Assembly: GCA_035537555.1 (NCBI GenBank) | Contig: DATLMR010000295.1 | Location: forward strand, 1-5,657 | Reading direction: 5' to 3' | From: DATLMR01 sp035537555 | Lineage (GTDB): Bacteria; Acidobacteriota; Blastocatellia; UBA7656 | Length of the DNA: 5,657 nt | Part shown: positions 1-5,613 of the stretch, in pieces | How positions within the stretch are numbered: position 1 is the first letter of the stretch | Layout of the letters: each line of letters begins with the position of its first letter | Notes under the pieces: generated by a model | Told to the model about the DNA's origin: nothing | What the model saw: the letters and a program-made list of their open reading frames with translations, nothing else | Databases searched by the model: none | Program-made: the position numbers and the translations under genes

Positions 1-1
1 C

Positions 2-1672
2 GCTACCGTCTCCGCGCAAACCCTGGCCGGAAGCTACGACTCCTCGGCCCGGGCTTCCGCCAAGATCGTCCGCGATGCCCTGGCGCGCGGCGAAGATCTC
101 AGGCGGAGGTGGAAGCTGGAGGCGGCGGAAGCGGCCTTCCGCGAAGCCGCGACGCTCGACCCTTCGAACCTCGACGCGGCGCTCGGCCTCGCGCGAATAT
201 CGAGAGCCCGCTTCGATTACTCCGGGGCGCTCCGCCTGCTCGAACGCGCGGCCCCTAAATACTCCGCCTCGCCCGAGCTGCTCGCCGAGTACGGCTCGAT
301 CTACCTCAACGCCGAAGACCCCGCGCGGGCGCGAGTCTACTTCGACAAAGCCATCCGGCTCGATCCGGCATCCCCGGCCGCCACGGTCGGCCGGGCGGGG
401 GTGGACCTTCTCCTGAGAGATTACAAGAGCGCGGAGGAGAGACTGCGCGAACAGATCGCCCTCAATCCCGGGAGCGCGCGCGCCTGCTCGATGCTCGCGC
501 GCGTGCTGCTTGAAGGCAACCGGAATCAGGAGGCCGAAGAGTACGCCGAGAGGGCCCTGGCGCTCGACCCTTACGACACGGACGCCCTGCACGCGCTCGC
601 CTTCGTCAAGGCGACCGAGCGCAAGCCCGACGAGGTGCGCTCGCTCGCCGGTCGCGCGCTCGGCATGGATAAGACCAACGCGTGGGTGCGCCGCCTGCTG
701 TCGCAGTATCTCGACGGGCAGATCGGATACAGGCAGAAGATAAGCGAGAGCGCGCGACTCCGCTACGAGCGGGGGAAAGAGCTGAAGGACTCGGGGCGTC
801 TTGCCGAAGCGGTGTCGGAGCTTGAAACGGCGCTCAGCATCGACCCGCGCTACTATCTCGCCCTGATCGCGCTCGGCGATATATGGCTCAGAGAAGGCGA
901 CTACGAGCGCGCGGCCACGGCCGCGAAGCTCGCCCTGGAGGTCGATCCCGAGGGCGCGCTCGCGCACCTGCAATTGAGCTACGCGCACTGGGGCAGGCAG
1001 GAGCGCGCGCGAATACAGATCGGCGCGACCGACTTCTCCGCGCTCTTCTACAGGCAGCCTGCCCCGCCCGCTTTCGCTCTGACGGCGGAGATCTTTCCGA
1101 ACTACAAGTCTCTGACCCGGCGCCAGCAGATCGTAATCGACCGCGCCGTCGCGCCGCTCGCCCGCTTTCTGCCGAAGCTCGCGCAAAGCGGCGCGCGCCA
1201 TTACCTGCTTATGTTCGACGAGCGCGTGAGCGAGGTTCGCGGACTCGGAGACGTGGCCGCGGAGAAGACTTTCGACGGGCGAAACTACGCGAGCATTCGC
1301 GGCGTCGGAGGCCTGGTAACGGTCTCGGGCATCGAGTACATAGAGACGACGGCGCGGGGCGGGTTTCACACCATCGCTCACGAGTTCGCGCATCAGGTGC
1401 ATATGACGGCCCTCGACAAAGAGGACGTTAAGCTGGTCCGCGCCCTCTACGATAAGGCCGTGCGCGAAGGGCGCGCACTCGATTATTACGCCGCCACCAA
1501 CGAGTTCGAATATTTCGCGCAGGGGTACGAAGCCTTCATCTCGAATCAAAAGCGCCCGTCGGCGGGCGTCACCGCGCGGCACACCGACCGCGAGCTGGCC
1601 GCGCGCGATCCCGAACTGCACAATTTGCTACTGCGTATAACGGGCTACTGGCGCTCGAAGCGCGCCAGGTAG
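2..1672 (+). CDS. TPR-repeat protein with C-terminal HEXXH zinc-metallopeptidase domain (5' end cut off)
   Basis: The frame is open from base 2 to a TAG at 1670-1672, giving 556 visible residues; the true start lies outside the window. The GTG at 401 is only an internal codon, because TPR sequence runs without a break on both sides of it. Residues about 30-318 hold around eight degenerate 34-residue tetratricopeptide units, recognisable by the repeated A..LDP endings (LDPSN, LDPAS, LNPGS, LDPYD, IDPRY, VDPEG). A second domain, about residues 358-556, carries HEFAH at 460-464 inside a hydrophobic helix, and NEFEYFAQGYEAF begins at 500. HEXXH supplies two zinc ligands and the catalytic Glu; E503 in EYFA is the likely third ligand, as in gluzincin-type peptidases, and the pattern resembles the anthrax lethal-factor-like group. 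TPRs usually bind proteins, so they may present substrates. Cell location is unknown because the N-terminus is missing. Peptidase activity is inferred from motifs only. Confidence 0.9.
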   Translation, partial: ATVSAQTLAGSYDSSARASAKIVRDALARGEDLRRRWKLEAAEAAFREAATLDPSNLDAALGLARISRARFDYSGALRLLERAAPKYSASPELLAEYGSIYLNAEDPARARVYFDKAIRLDPASPAATVGRAGVDLLLRDYKSAEERLREQIALNPGSARACSMLARVLLEGNRNQEAEEYAERALALDPYDTDALHALAFVKATERKPDEVRSLAGRALGMDKTNAWVRRLLSQYLDGQIGYRQKISESARLRYERGKELKDSGRLAEAVSELETALSIDPRYYLALIALGDIWLREGDYERAATAAKLALEVDPEGALAHLQLSYAHWGRQERARIQIGATDFSALFYRQPAPPAFALTAEIFPNYKSLTRRQQIVIDRAVAPLARFLPKLAQSGARHYLLMFDERVSEVRGLGDVAAEKTFDGRNYASIRGVGGLVTVSGIEYIETTARGGFHTIAHEFAHQVHMTALDKEDVKLVRALYDKAVREGRALDYYAATNEFEYFAQGYEAFISNQKRPSAGVTARHTDRELAARDPELHNLLLRITGYWRSKRAR

Positions 1673-1673
1673 C
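1644..1673 (+). other. Stem-loop spanning the stop codon of the TPR-peptidase gene
   Basis: GCTACTGGCGC (1644-1654) pairs with GCGCCA-g-GTAGC (1662-1673), giving 11 base pairs with one bulged G at 1668 and a seven-base loop. The TAG stop lies in the right arm. The following bases are C-rich with no T-run, so it is not a typical intrinsic terminator. It could protect the 3' end, help a factor-dependent terminator, or be chance in GC-rich coding DNA. Confidence 0.35.
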
Positions 1674-1777
1674 TCCCTGCCCGTCTCCCGATCCGCGCGC
1701 CGCAGGTTGCGGTAAGCAATATCACCACGTTGAAGCAGGGGGCGGGATCGATCTATGGGGAAGCGGCGGACGGCCAT

Positions 1778-1790
1778 TGCTTGACAAGCA
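1778..1790. repeat. Perfect palindrome TGCTTG-A-CAAGCA (possible operator)
   Basis: Two 6-base arms flank a single central A. The element contains TTGACA (1781-1786), a perfect -35 hexamer, but no good -10 sits 16-18 bases downstream (that position reads CCACCA). It is therefore more likely a binding site or chance than a promoter element. Confidence 0.3.
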
Positions 1791-1832
1791 TAAATGTTGC
1801 GTGCCACCATGCATACGGAGCTTTTCTCTTGA

Positions 1833-1846
1833 TTGCTGGTCAGCAA
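1833..1846. repeat. Perfect palindrome TTGCTG-GT-CAGCAA (possible operator)
   Basis: Two perfect 6-base arms flank GT. The element ends one base before the putative -35 at 1848, a placement suited to an activator or repressor dimer. No known regulator consensus is recognised. Confidence 0.4.
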
Positions 1847-1847
1847 C

Positions 1848-1876
1848 TTCGACTGCTCCGGCTGCATCTATATAGT
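1848..1876 (+). promoter_or_regulatory. Putative sigma-70-type promoter of the exported TPR gene
   Basis: TATAGT at 1871-1876 matches the -10 consensus in five of six positions and lies exactly 17 bases after TTCGAC (1848-1853), a poor -35. A weak -35 next to a palindrome would suit an activated promoter. A second -10-like TATATT at 1953-1958 is less likely, since transcription would then begin in or next to the ribosome-binding site. Confidence 0.35.
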
Positions 1877-1960
1877 TGCGACAATTCAGATCACACATAC
1901 GCGGACGGGCGGGCTTTGGTAGAGATCGGCTATACAGGCACGCAATGTGAACTATATTTA

Positions 1961-1967
1961 GAAGGAG
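1961..1967 (+). promoter_or_regulatory. Ribosome-binding site for the exported TPR protein
   Basis: GAAGGAG ends nine bases before the ATG at 1977. It is the clearest Shine-Dalgarno site in the window. It fixes this ATG as the start rather than the later in-frame ATGs at codons 6 and 7. Confidence 0.75.
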
Positions 1968-1976
1968 TATTCTTTC

Positions 1977-2975
1977 ATGAGAAGATCGGTGATGATGGTA
2001 GCAGCGCTCGCCCTGATGATGGCGCTGCACGTACCTTTTGCCCCGGCGCAGACGGAACAGACTGCGGCGGCCGCGCAGGACCCGAAACAGGCTGAGGCGG
2101 ATGCTTACAAAGCCTGGTATGATGCCAATGCGGCGAAAGACCTGAGCAAAGCCATTCCCCTTGCCAAAGAGTATCTGGAAAAATTCCCTAACGGTCAGTA
2201 TGCGGGCTACCTGCGAGACAAGTGGCTTCCCCAGACTCAGGGCTACCTCTTCAGCGAAGCAAGGAAAGCGAAGAACACGGCCGAGATGATCACCATCGGA
2301 CGGCAAGCCCTTGAGAAAGACCCCGAAAATCTCGACTATCTCTACCTGCTGGCGATCGACCTTCGGACCAACGAGATTTCGACCAACCCGCCCAACTACG
2401 CGCACGCGGGCGAAGCCGCCGAGTTCACCGAGCGGGCCATCAAGCTCATCGAAGGCGGCAAGGTTCCGGGAGTATTCGCGGACAAATCGAAATGGAATCA
2501 GAACGCTCAGCTCGCCTACCTCTACCAGACCCTTGCGATAGTCGCCGAGCAGAAGAAGGACTCGGACAAGGCGCTTCAGCTTTACATGAAGGCTTCTAGC
2601 CTGGATGGCACGAACGTGGTTAACTACTTCGCCTGCGGCCGCCTGCACCAGGAGAAGTATTTAAGCGCCGTGCAGAAGTACCAGGCCTTCCCTGAAGCCG
2701 ACCGCACGGCGGACCCCGCCAAGCCGGAAGTCAAGGCCGCGCTTGACGAGGCCAACAAGCACGCCGATATGGTCATCGATTGCTGGGCCCGGTTCGTGGC
2801 GATGTCGCCGAACAAGACCCAGGTGCGCGATCAGGTGGAGAAGGTGATCACGGATCTTTACAAATACCGCCATCCCGAATCGCCTGACGGGTTGCAGAAG
2901 CTGATCGACCAGTATCGCTCGTCGACACCCGCGACCTCCACGACCGGCACCAGCTCCCCTTCGACGAAGCCCTGA
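1977..2975 (+). CDS. Exported tetratricopeptide-repeat protein
   Basis: The product is 332 residues. It starts with a classic signal peptide: MRRS, a hydrophobic core at about 5-22 rich in Met, Ala and Leu, and an A-P-A cleavage site at 22-24, so the mature protein should begin near Q25. No lipobox cysteine is present. The mature part is helical with degenerate TPR-like units at about 42-75 (ending EKFPNGQ), 86-119 (ending EKDPEN), 120-157, and 174-212 (ending SSLDGTN). The last 17 residues, from S316, are almost only Ser, Thr, Pro, Gly and Ala, like a flexible tail. Two cysteines remain in the mature protein (C220, C269) and could form a disulfide after export. The likely role is a protein-binding scaffold outside the cytoplasm; the partner is unknown. 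It has its own putative promoter and terminator, so it appears monocistronic. Codons are less strictly GC-ending than in the neighbours, which may reflect different expression. Confidence 0.88.
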   Translation: MRRSVMMVAALALMMALHVPFAPAQTEQTAAAAQDPKQAEADAYKAWYDANAAKDLSKAIPLAKEYLEKFPNGQYAGYLRDKWLPQTQGYLFSEARKAKNTAEMITIGRQALEKDPENLDYLYLLAIDLRTNEISTNPPNYAHAGEAAEFTERAIKLIEGGKVPGVFADKSKWNQNAQLAYLYQTLAIVAEQKKDSDKALQLYMKASSLDGTNVVNYFACGRLHQEKYLSAVQKYQAFPEADRTADPAKPEVKAALDEANKHADMVIDCWARFVAMSPNKTQVRDQVEKVITDLYKYRHPESPDGLQKLIDQYRSSTPATSTTGTSSPSTKP

Positions 2976-3000
2976 GCGCTCAGGTGCGGCGACCGATTTT

Positions 3001-3039
3001 GACGAGCCAGCCCTCGACGAGGGCTGGCTCGTTCTGTCT
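3001..3039 (+). terminator. Strong intrinsic-type terminator hairpin
   Basis: ACGAGCCAGCCCTCG (3002-3016) is perfectly complementary to CGAGGGCTGGCTCGT (3018-3032) around one central base. In RNA this gives about 13 pairs closing a five-base loop, with one extra G-U pair at the base. It lies 26 bases after the TPR stop codon and is followed by a modest T-rich stretch, TTCTGTCT. It separates the TPR gene from rnc. Confidence 0.8.
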
Positions 3040-3105
3040 GGCAGCCGGGCCTGCGGCGCGTTGCCTCTACGATCTTTTACAGCGGGAGTTGCCGCGCTCG
3101 GCGGC

Positions 3106-3135
3106 TGACCAGAGAGTATCTTTGTATGCTATATT
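3106..3135 (+). promoter_or_regulatory. rnc: Putative promoter of the rnc-lepB unit
   Basis: TATATT at 3130-3135 matches the -10 consensus in five of six positions. CTGACC at 3106-3111 matches the -35 in four of six, with an 18-base spacer. It lies between the terminator and rnc. If real, transcription starts near 3142, downstream of the GTG at 3136, which would exclude that codon as the translation start. Confidence 0.4.
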
Positions 3136-3153
3136 GTGAATGACGGCCGCGTT

Positions 3154-4026
3154 ATGATCTCAATTGAACGCGAAAAGATGCTTTCGGAACTTGAGCAGAA
3201 GATCGGCCGCTCGTTCCGCTCGCGCGCGCTTCTGGACCGCGCGCTCACCCACCGCTCTTTCGCAAACGAGCGCATGGGGCAGAACTGTCAGCACAACGAA
3301 GCCCTCGAATTCCTCGGCGACTCCGTGCTCGGGCTGGTCGTGAGCGCCTGGCTCCTTGAACTCTTCCCGAGCCTGTCCGAGGGCAAGCTGTCGAAGATGA
3401 AAGCCTACCTCGTGAGCGAGTCCAGCCTCGTAGAGCTTGCCGAGGAGATAGACCTTGGCCGCTACATATTGCTCAATCGCGGAGAAGAGAAGACGGGCGG
3501 CAGGCAGAAGCGAGCCCTTCTGGCCGATGCCTACGAGGCTTTGATCGGCGTGATCTATATCGACGGAGGCCTCGCGGCCGCGCAGAAGTTCCTGCGCCGC
3601 GAGCTGGGCGCCAGGGTGAGGTCGATCAACCCCGAATCGATGATCGGCGCGGACTACAAGTCCGCTCTGCAGGAACGGCTTCAGGCGGCGGGCGGCCCGG
3701 TCCCCGACTACGTGGTGGTCGAAGCGCTCGGGCCGGACCACCGGCGCACCTTTCGCGTCGAGGCGCGCATAGCCGGAAGCACCCTTGCCACGGGAGAAGG
3801 CAGCACGATCAAGGTCGCTCAACAGGAAGCCGCCCGCGCGGCCCTCAATTCGCCCGAGGTGATCGAGAGCGTCTCCGGCAAGGAGATGCCCGGCTCGAAC
3901 TCGCGCGTGAGTGAAGAAGAGATTCGGGAGCCCGGCGCCGAAGCGCCCGCACGGGCGTCTGACGGGAAAGCGGAGTCGGCCGCCGAGAAGGAAGAAGAGG
4001 CGCGCGGCGTAGGTGTCGACGTCTAG
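3154..4026 (+). CDS. rnc: Ribonuclease III with acidic C-terminal extension
   Basis: RNase III cleaves double-stranded RNA in the cytoplasm, processing rRNA precursors and some mRNAs, using two metal ions in a homodimer. Numbering from the ATG at 3154 (290 aa), the catalytic domain has the signature HNEALEFLGDSVL with E49, E52 and D56, then E76 in EGKLSKMKAYLV, and D125/E128 in DAYEALIG. These match E. coli E38, E41, D45, E65, D114 and E117, so all acidic active-site residues are kept. A dsRNA-binding domain follows at about 167-232 (DYKSALQE... KVAQQEAARAAL). About 58 further residues (233-290) are an acidic, low-complexity tail; most RNase III proteins, such as the 226-aa E. coli enzyme, end at the binding domain. 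The start is uncertain: GTG at 3136 and ATG at 3178 are also in frame and none has a clear Shine-Dalgarno site. I prefer 3154 because 3136 abuts a putative -10. lepB follows after 53 bases. Confidence 0.96.
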   Translation: MISIEREKMLSELEQKIGRSFRSRALLDRALTHRSFANERMGQNCQHNEALEFLGDSVLGLVVSAWLLELFPSLSEGKLSKMKAYLVSESSLVELAEEIDLGRYILLNRGEEKTGGRQKRALLADAYEALIGVIYIDGGLAAAQKFLRRELGARVRSINPESMIGADYKSALQERLQAAGGPVPDYVVVEALGPDHRRTFRVEARIAGSTLATGEGSTIKVAQQEAARAALNSPEVIESVSGKEMPGSNSRVSEEEIREPGAEAPARASDGKAESAAEKEEEARGVGVDV

Positions 4027-4079
4027 ATTTTTGCAGTCATCCGGCGTTAAAGAGTTGAAGGATTGGGGTAGATAATTTT

Positions 4080-5057
4080 ATGAGTGAGAATCTCGATTTG
4101 CGAGCACAGGAGCGAAGAGCGCAGTTTGAAGCCGCCGAGGCCGAGAGGCTTGAGAAGGTGCGGGTCGTCGACAGGGAGCCCGATACGGCGAGCAGGGAGG
4201 AGCGCGAAGCCCATTCAACTTTCAAAAAAGGCACTTTCCGCGAATACGTCGAATCGGCCGTCGTCACCCTGATCATGGCCTTGTTCGGGATGACCTTCAT
4301 CGTCCAGGCGGTTAAGGTGCCGACCGGGTCGATGAAGAATACGATATTGATTCAGGACCACCTGCTCGTAAACAAATTCATCTTCGGCTCACACGAAGGC
4401 CTCGACCTTCCGATATTTCCGTCGCGCTCGATCAGGCGCGGCGATGTCATCGTCTTCAAATATCCCGAGAAGCCCGAAGTCAACTACGTGAAGCGGGTCA
4501 TCGGGTTGCCCGGCGAGACCATCGAATTCAACAACTCCACCCACCGCGTCTTCATCGACGGCCAGGAATTGCCGGAGCACCGCGTGTACGTCCAGGATGA
4601 GATCGGCAGCGGGTCAAAACCGCTCCAGACCGAGAGGGACGCGGGTGCCCCTCCCGGGGCCGCATGGATAGTTTACTATCAGGAGGAAGAAGGGAGCGCG
4701 GCGGCCGTATACAGAGACGACAGCGCCCGATACGCGGTCAAGCAGCCCTTCAGAGTCCCGATGAAAGGCGACCCGGTCCCCGACGAGATCAGGAACAATT
4801 CCTCGCTGCAGAAAGTCTACGATGCGAACGGCGACGGCAAGTACGACAGCGACCAGTACTTCGCCATGGGGGATAATCGCGACGACAGCGAAGACAGCCG
4901 CTACTGGGGCAGCGTGCCTCGCGGAAACATTGTCGGGCGCGCGATGTTCGTCTACTGGTCCATCGACCGCGATCAGGAGGCCGAGGGCAGCTCGAATTTC
5001 CTGACCGATTTCTTCACCAAATCCCGCTGGTCCCGCACCGGCACTTTTATCAAGTAG
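4080..5057 (+). CDS. lepB: Signal peptidase I
   Basis: The enzyme removes signal peptides from exported proteins at the outer face of the cytoplasmic membrane, using a Ser-Lys dyad. It has 325 residues. A charged N-terminal stretch of about 50 residues, likely helical and cytoplasmic, precedes a single membrane segment at about 57-78. The conserved boxes follow: VPTGSM with nucleophile S84; RGDVIVFKYP at 120-129; YVKRVIGLPGE at 136-146 with general base K138; and MGDNRDDSEDSRYWG at 263-277. One membrane segment resembles Gram-positive-type enzymes, while E. coli LepB has two. Between the Lys box and the GDNR box is a long insertion, about 172-258, ending in DANGDGKYD (248-256), an EF-hand or dockerin-like calcium loop pattern. 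The ATG at 4080 is preceded by GGGGT (4065-4069), an acceptable Shine-Dalgarno site. It probably shares a transcript with rnc, since no hairpin terminator lies between them. Confidence 0.96.
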   Translation: MSENLDLRAQERRAQFEAAEAERLEKVRVVDREPDTASREEREAHSTFKKGTFREYVESAVVTLIMALFGMTFIVQAVKVPTGSMKNTILIQDHLLVNKFIFGSHEGLDLPIFPSRSIRRGDVIVFKYPEKPEVNYVKRVIGLPGETIEFNNSTHRVFIDGQELPEHRVYVQDEIGSGSKPLQTERDAGAPPGAAWIVYYQEEEGSAAAVYRDDSARYAVKQPFRVPMKGDPVPDEIRNNSSLQKVYDANGDGKYDSDQYFAMGDNRDDSEDSRYWGSVPRGNIVGRAMFVYWSIDRDQEAEGSSNFLTDFFTKSRWSRTGTFIK

Positions 5058-5078
5058 CGATCGTCGTATTCGACAAGA

Positions 5079-5123
5079 AGCGGCGGACTTTATGCGGACT
5101 GCCCGCGTTCGAAGCCCGCCGCT
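5079..5123 (+). repeat. Inverted repeat between lepB and the next gene
   Basis: AGCGGCGG (5079-5086) is the exact reverse complement of CCGCCGCT (5116-5123), separated by 29 bases that can form a smaller GCGG/CCGC stem (5094-5097 with 5103-5106). It has no T-run after it. It may be an attenuating or processing structure in the intergenic RNA, or chance in GC-rich DNA. The ATG at 5092 would lie inside it. Confidence 0.3.
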
Positions 5124-5142
5124 CCGGCGCATTCAGAGGTGT

Positions 5143-5598
5143 ATGTTGCGAACAGGAGCTCGAGAGATAGACCCCGAAGAACCGGGAAAGCCGAAGGCCG
5201 GATCGAAGCGCGAGCCCGTAGAGCTTCGTTTGATCGAGGATCGCTTGTCCGACCTGCGCTCTCGCATCGGCGATGCGGCGCACGAGCTTGACTCGTACAG
5301 GGCGAAGACCGCGGCGGCCCTCGGCGGCGGAGCCTTTCTGTTTCTCCTCGCGATCGGAGCGACCTACGATATCGCGTCGAAAAATGACGGCCTCTGGTTC
5401 TCCTTCGGGGTGACGAGAGACAAGCTCTACTGGCTTGCCGGCGCGCTTGGCCTCGCGAGCCTCTGCCTCTTTGCAATCGCCGCGATGCGCAACCGAAAGC
5501 GCGACCTGGAAGGAGAAGCTCGACTGGCTGAGCTCGAGCAGGAATTCGCCGCGCTCCTGGACCGCAGGGACGAGATCTCGCGGCTCAATGAGAAGTGA
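5143..5598 (+). CDS. Small two-TM membrane protein with coiled coils, function unknown
   Basis: I do not recognise this family. From the ATG at 5143 it has 151 residues. A charged helix at about 26-52 (VELRLIEDRLSDLRSRIG...) is followed by TM1 at about 57-77, a short loop, TM2 at about 95-115, a basic RNRKR patch at 116-120, and a second charged, coiled-coil-like helix to the C-terminus (about 121-150). The basic residues outside both membrane segments suggest that both ends face the cytoplasm, giving a membrane hairpin that may oligomerise through its coiled coils. The 5143 start is chosen because AGAGG (5135-5139) lies just upstream, though with a short three-base gap. An in-frame ATG at 5092 would add 17 basic, low-complexity residues, has no Shine-Dalgarno site and lies within an inverted repeat. 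The gene lies 85 bases after lepB on the same strand and could be co-transcribed. Confidence 0.72.
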   Translation: MLRTGAREIDPEEPGKPKAGSKREPVELRLIEDRLSDLRSRIGDAAHELDSYRAKTAAALGGGAFLFLLAIGATYDIASKNDGLWFSFGVTRDKLYWLAGALGLASLCLFAIAAMRNRKRDLEGEARLAELEQEFAALLDRRDEISRLNEK

Positions 5599-5613
5599 CC
5601 CGCCCGGCGCTTT

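Larger units (their letters stand above)
1673..1976. other. Intergenic region with candidate regulatory elements
   Basis: No credible gene is seen in these 304 bases. The first part holds a small hairpin, CCGCA-ggt-TGCGG, at 1700-1712. From about 1775 on the composition becomes visibly more AT-rich than the flanking genes, as expected of a promoter region. It contains two perfect palindromes (1778-1790 and 1833-1846), a promoter-like pair (1848-1876) and a ribosome-binding site (1961-1967). From the putative -10 to the start codon is about 100 bases, so the mRNA would have a 5' leader of roughly 90 bases. I recognise no known riboswitch in that leader. Confidence 0.6.

Noticed and set aside
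883..1431. + strand open frame (182 codons) inside the TPR-peptidase gene
   Set aside because: The translation is extremely Arg/Ala-rich, typical of an out-of-frame reading of GC-rich coding DNA, and the overlapping frame carries clear TPR and HEXXH motifs.
1781..1786. Perfect TTGACA as a -35 element
   Set aside because: No -10-like hexamer lies 15-19 bases downstream. The nearest candidate, TGCATA, is 23 bases away, so I treat the hexamer as part of a palindrome.
1730..2095. + strand open frame (121 codons) starting in the intergenic region
   Set aside because: It crosses the promoter, ribosome-binding site and signal peptide of the exported TPR gene in another frame, and has no ribosome-binding site or family resemblance.
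1722..2648. Long - strand open frame (308 codons) opposite the exported TPR gene
   Set aside because: It overlaps a + strand gene that has a signal peptide, a strong ribosome-binding site and a terminator. Its translation is rich in Arg, His and Val with no domain, as expected of an antisense shadow in GC-rich DNA.
3160..3822. - strand open frame (220 codons) opposite rnc
   Set aside because: It is fully antisense to the conserved RNase III domains and its product shows no recognisable motif.
4024..4034. T-run after the rnc stop codon as a terminator
   Set aside because: ATTTTTG follows the stop, but no stable stem precedes it, so read-through into lepB is more likely.
4614..5132. - strand open frame (172 codons) opposite the end of lepB
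   Set aside because: It is antisense to the catalytic box GDNR of lepB, and no start signal or motif supports it.
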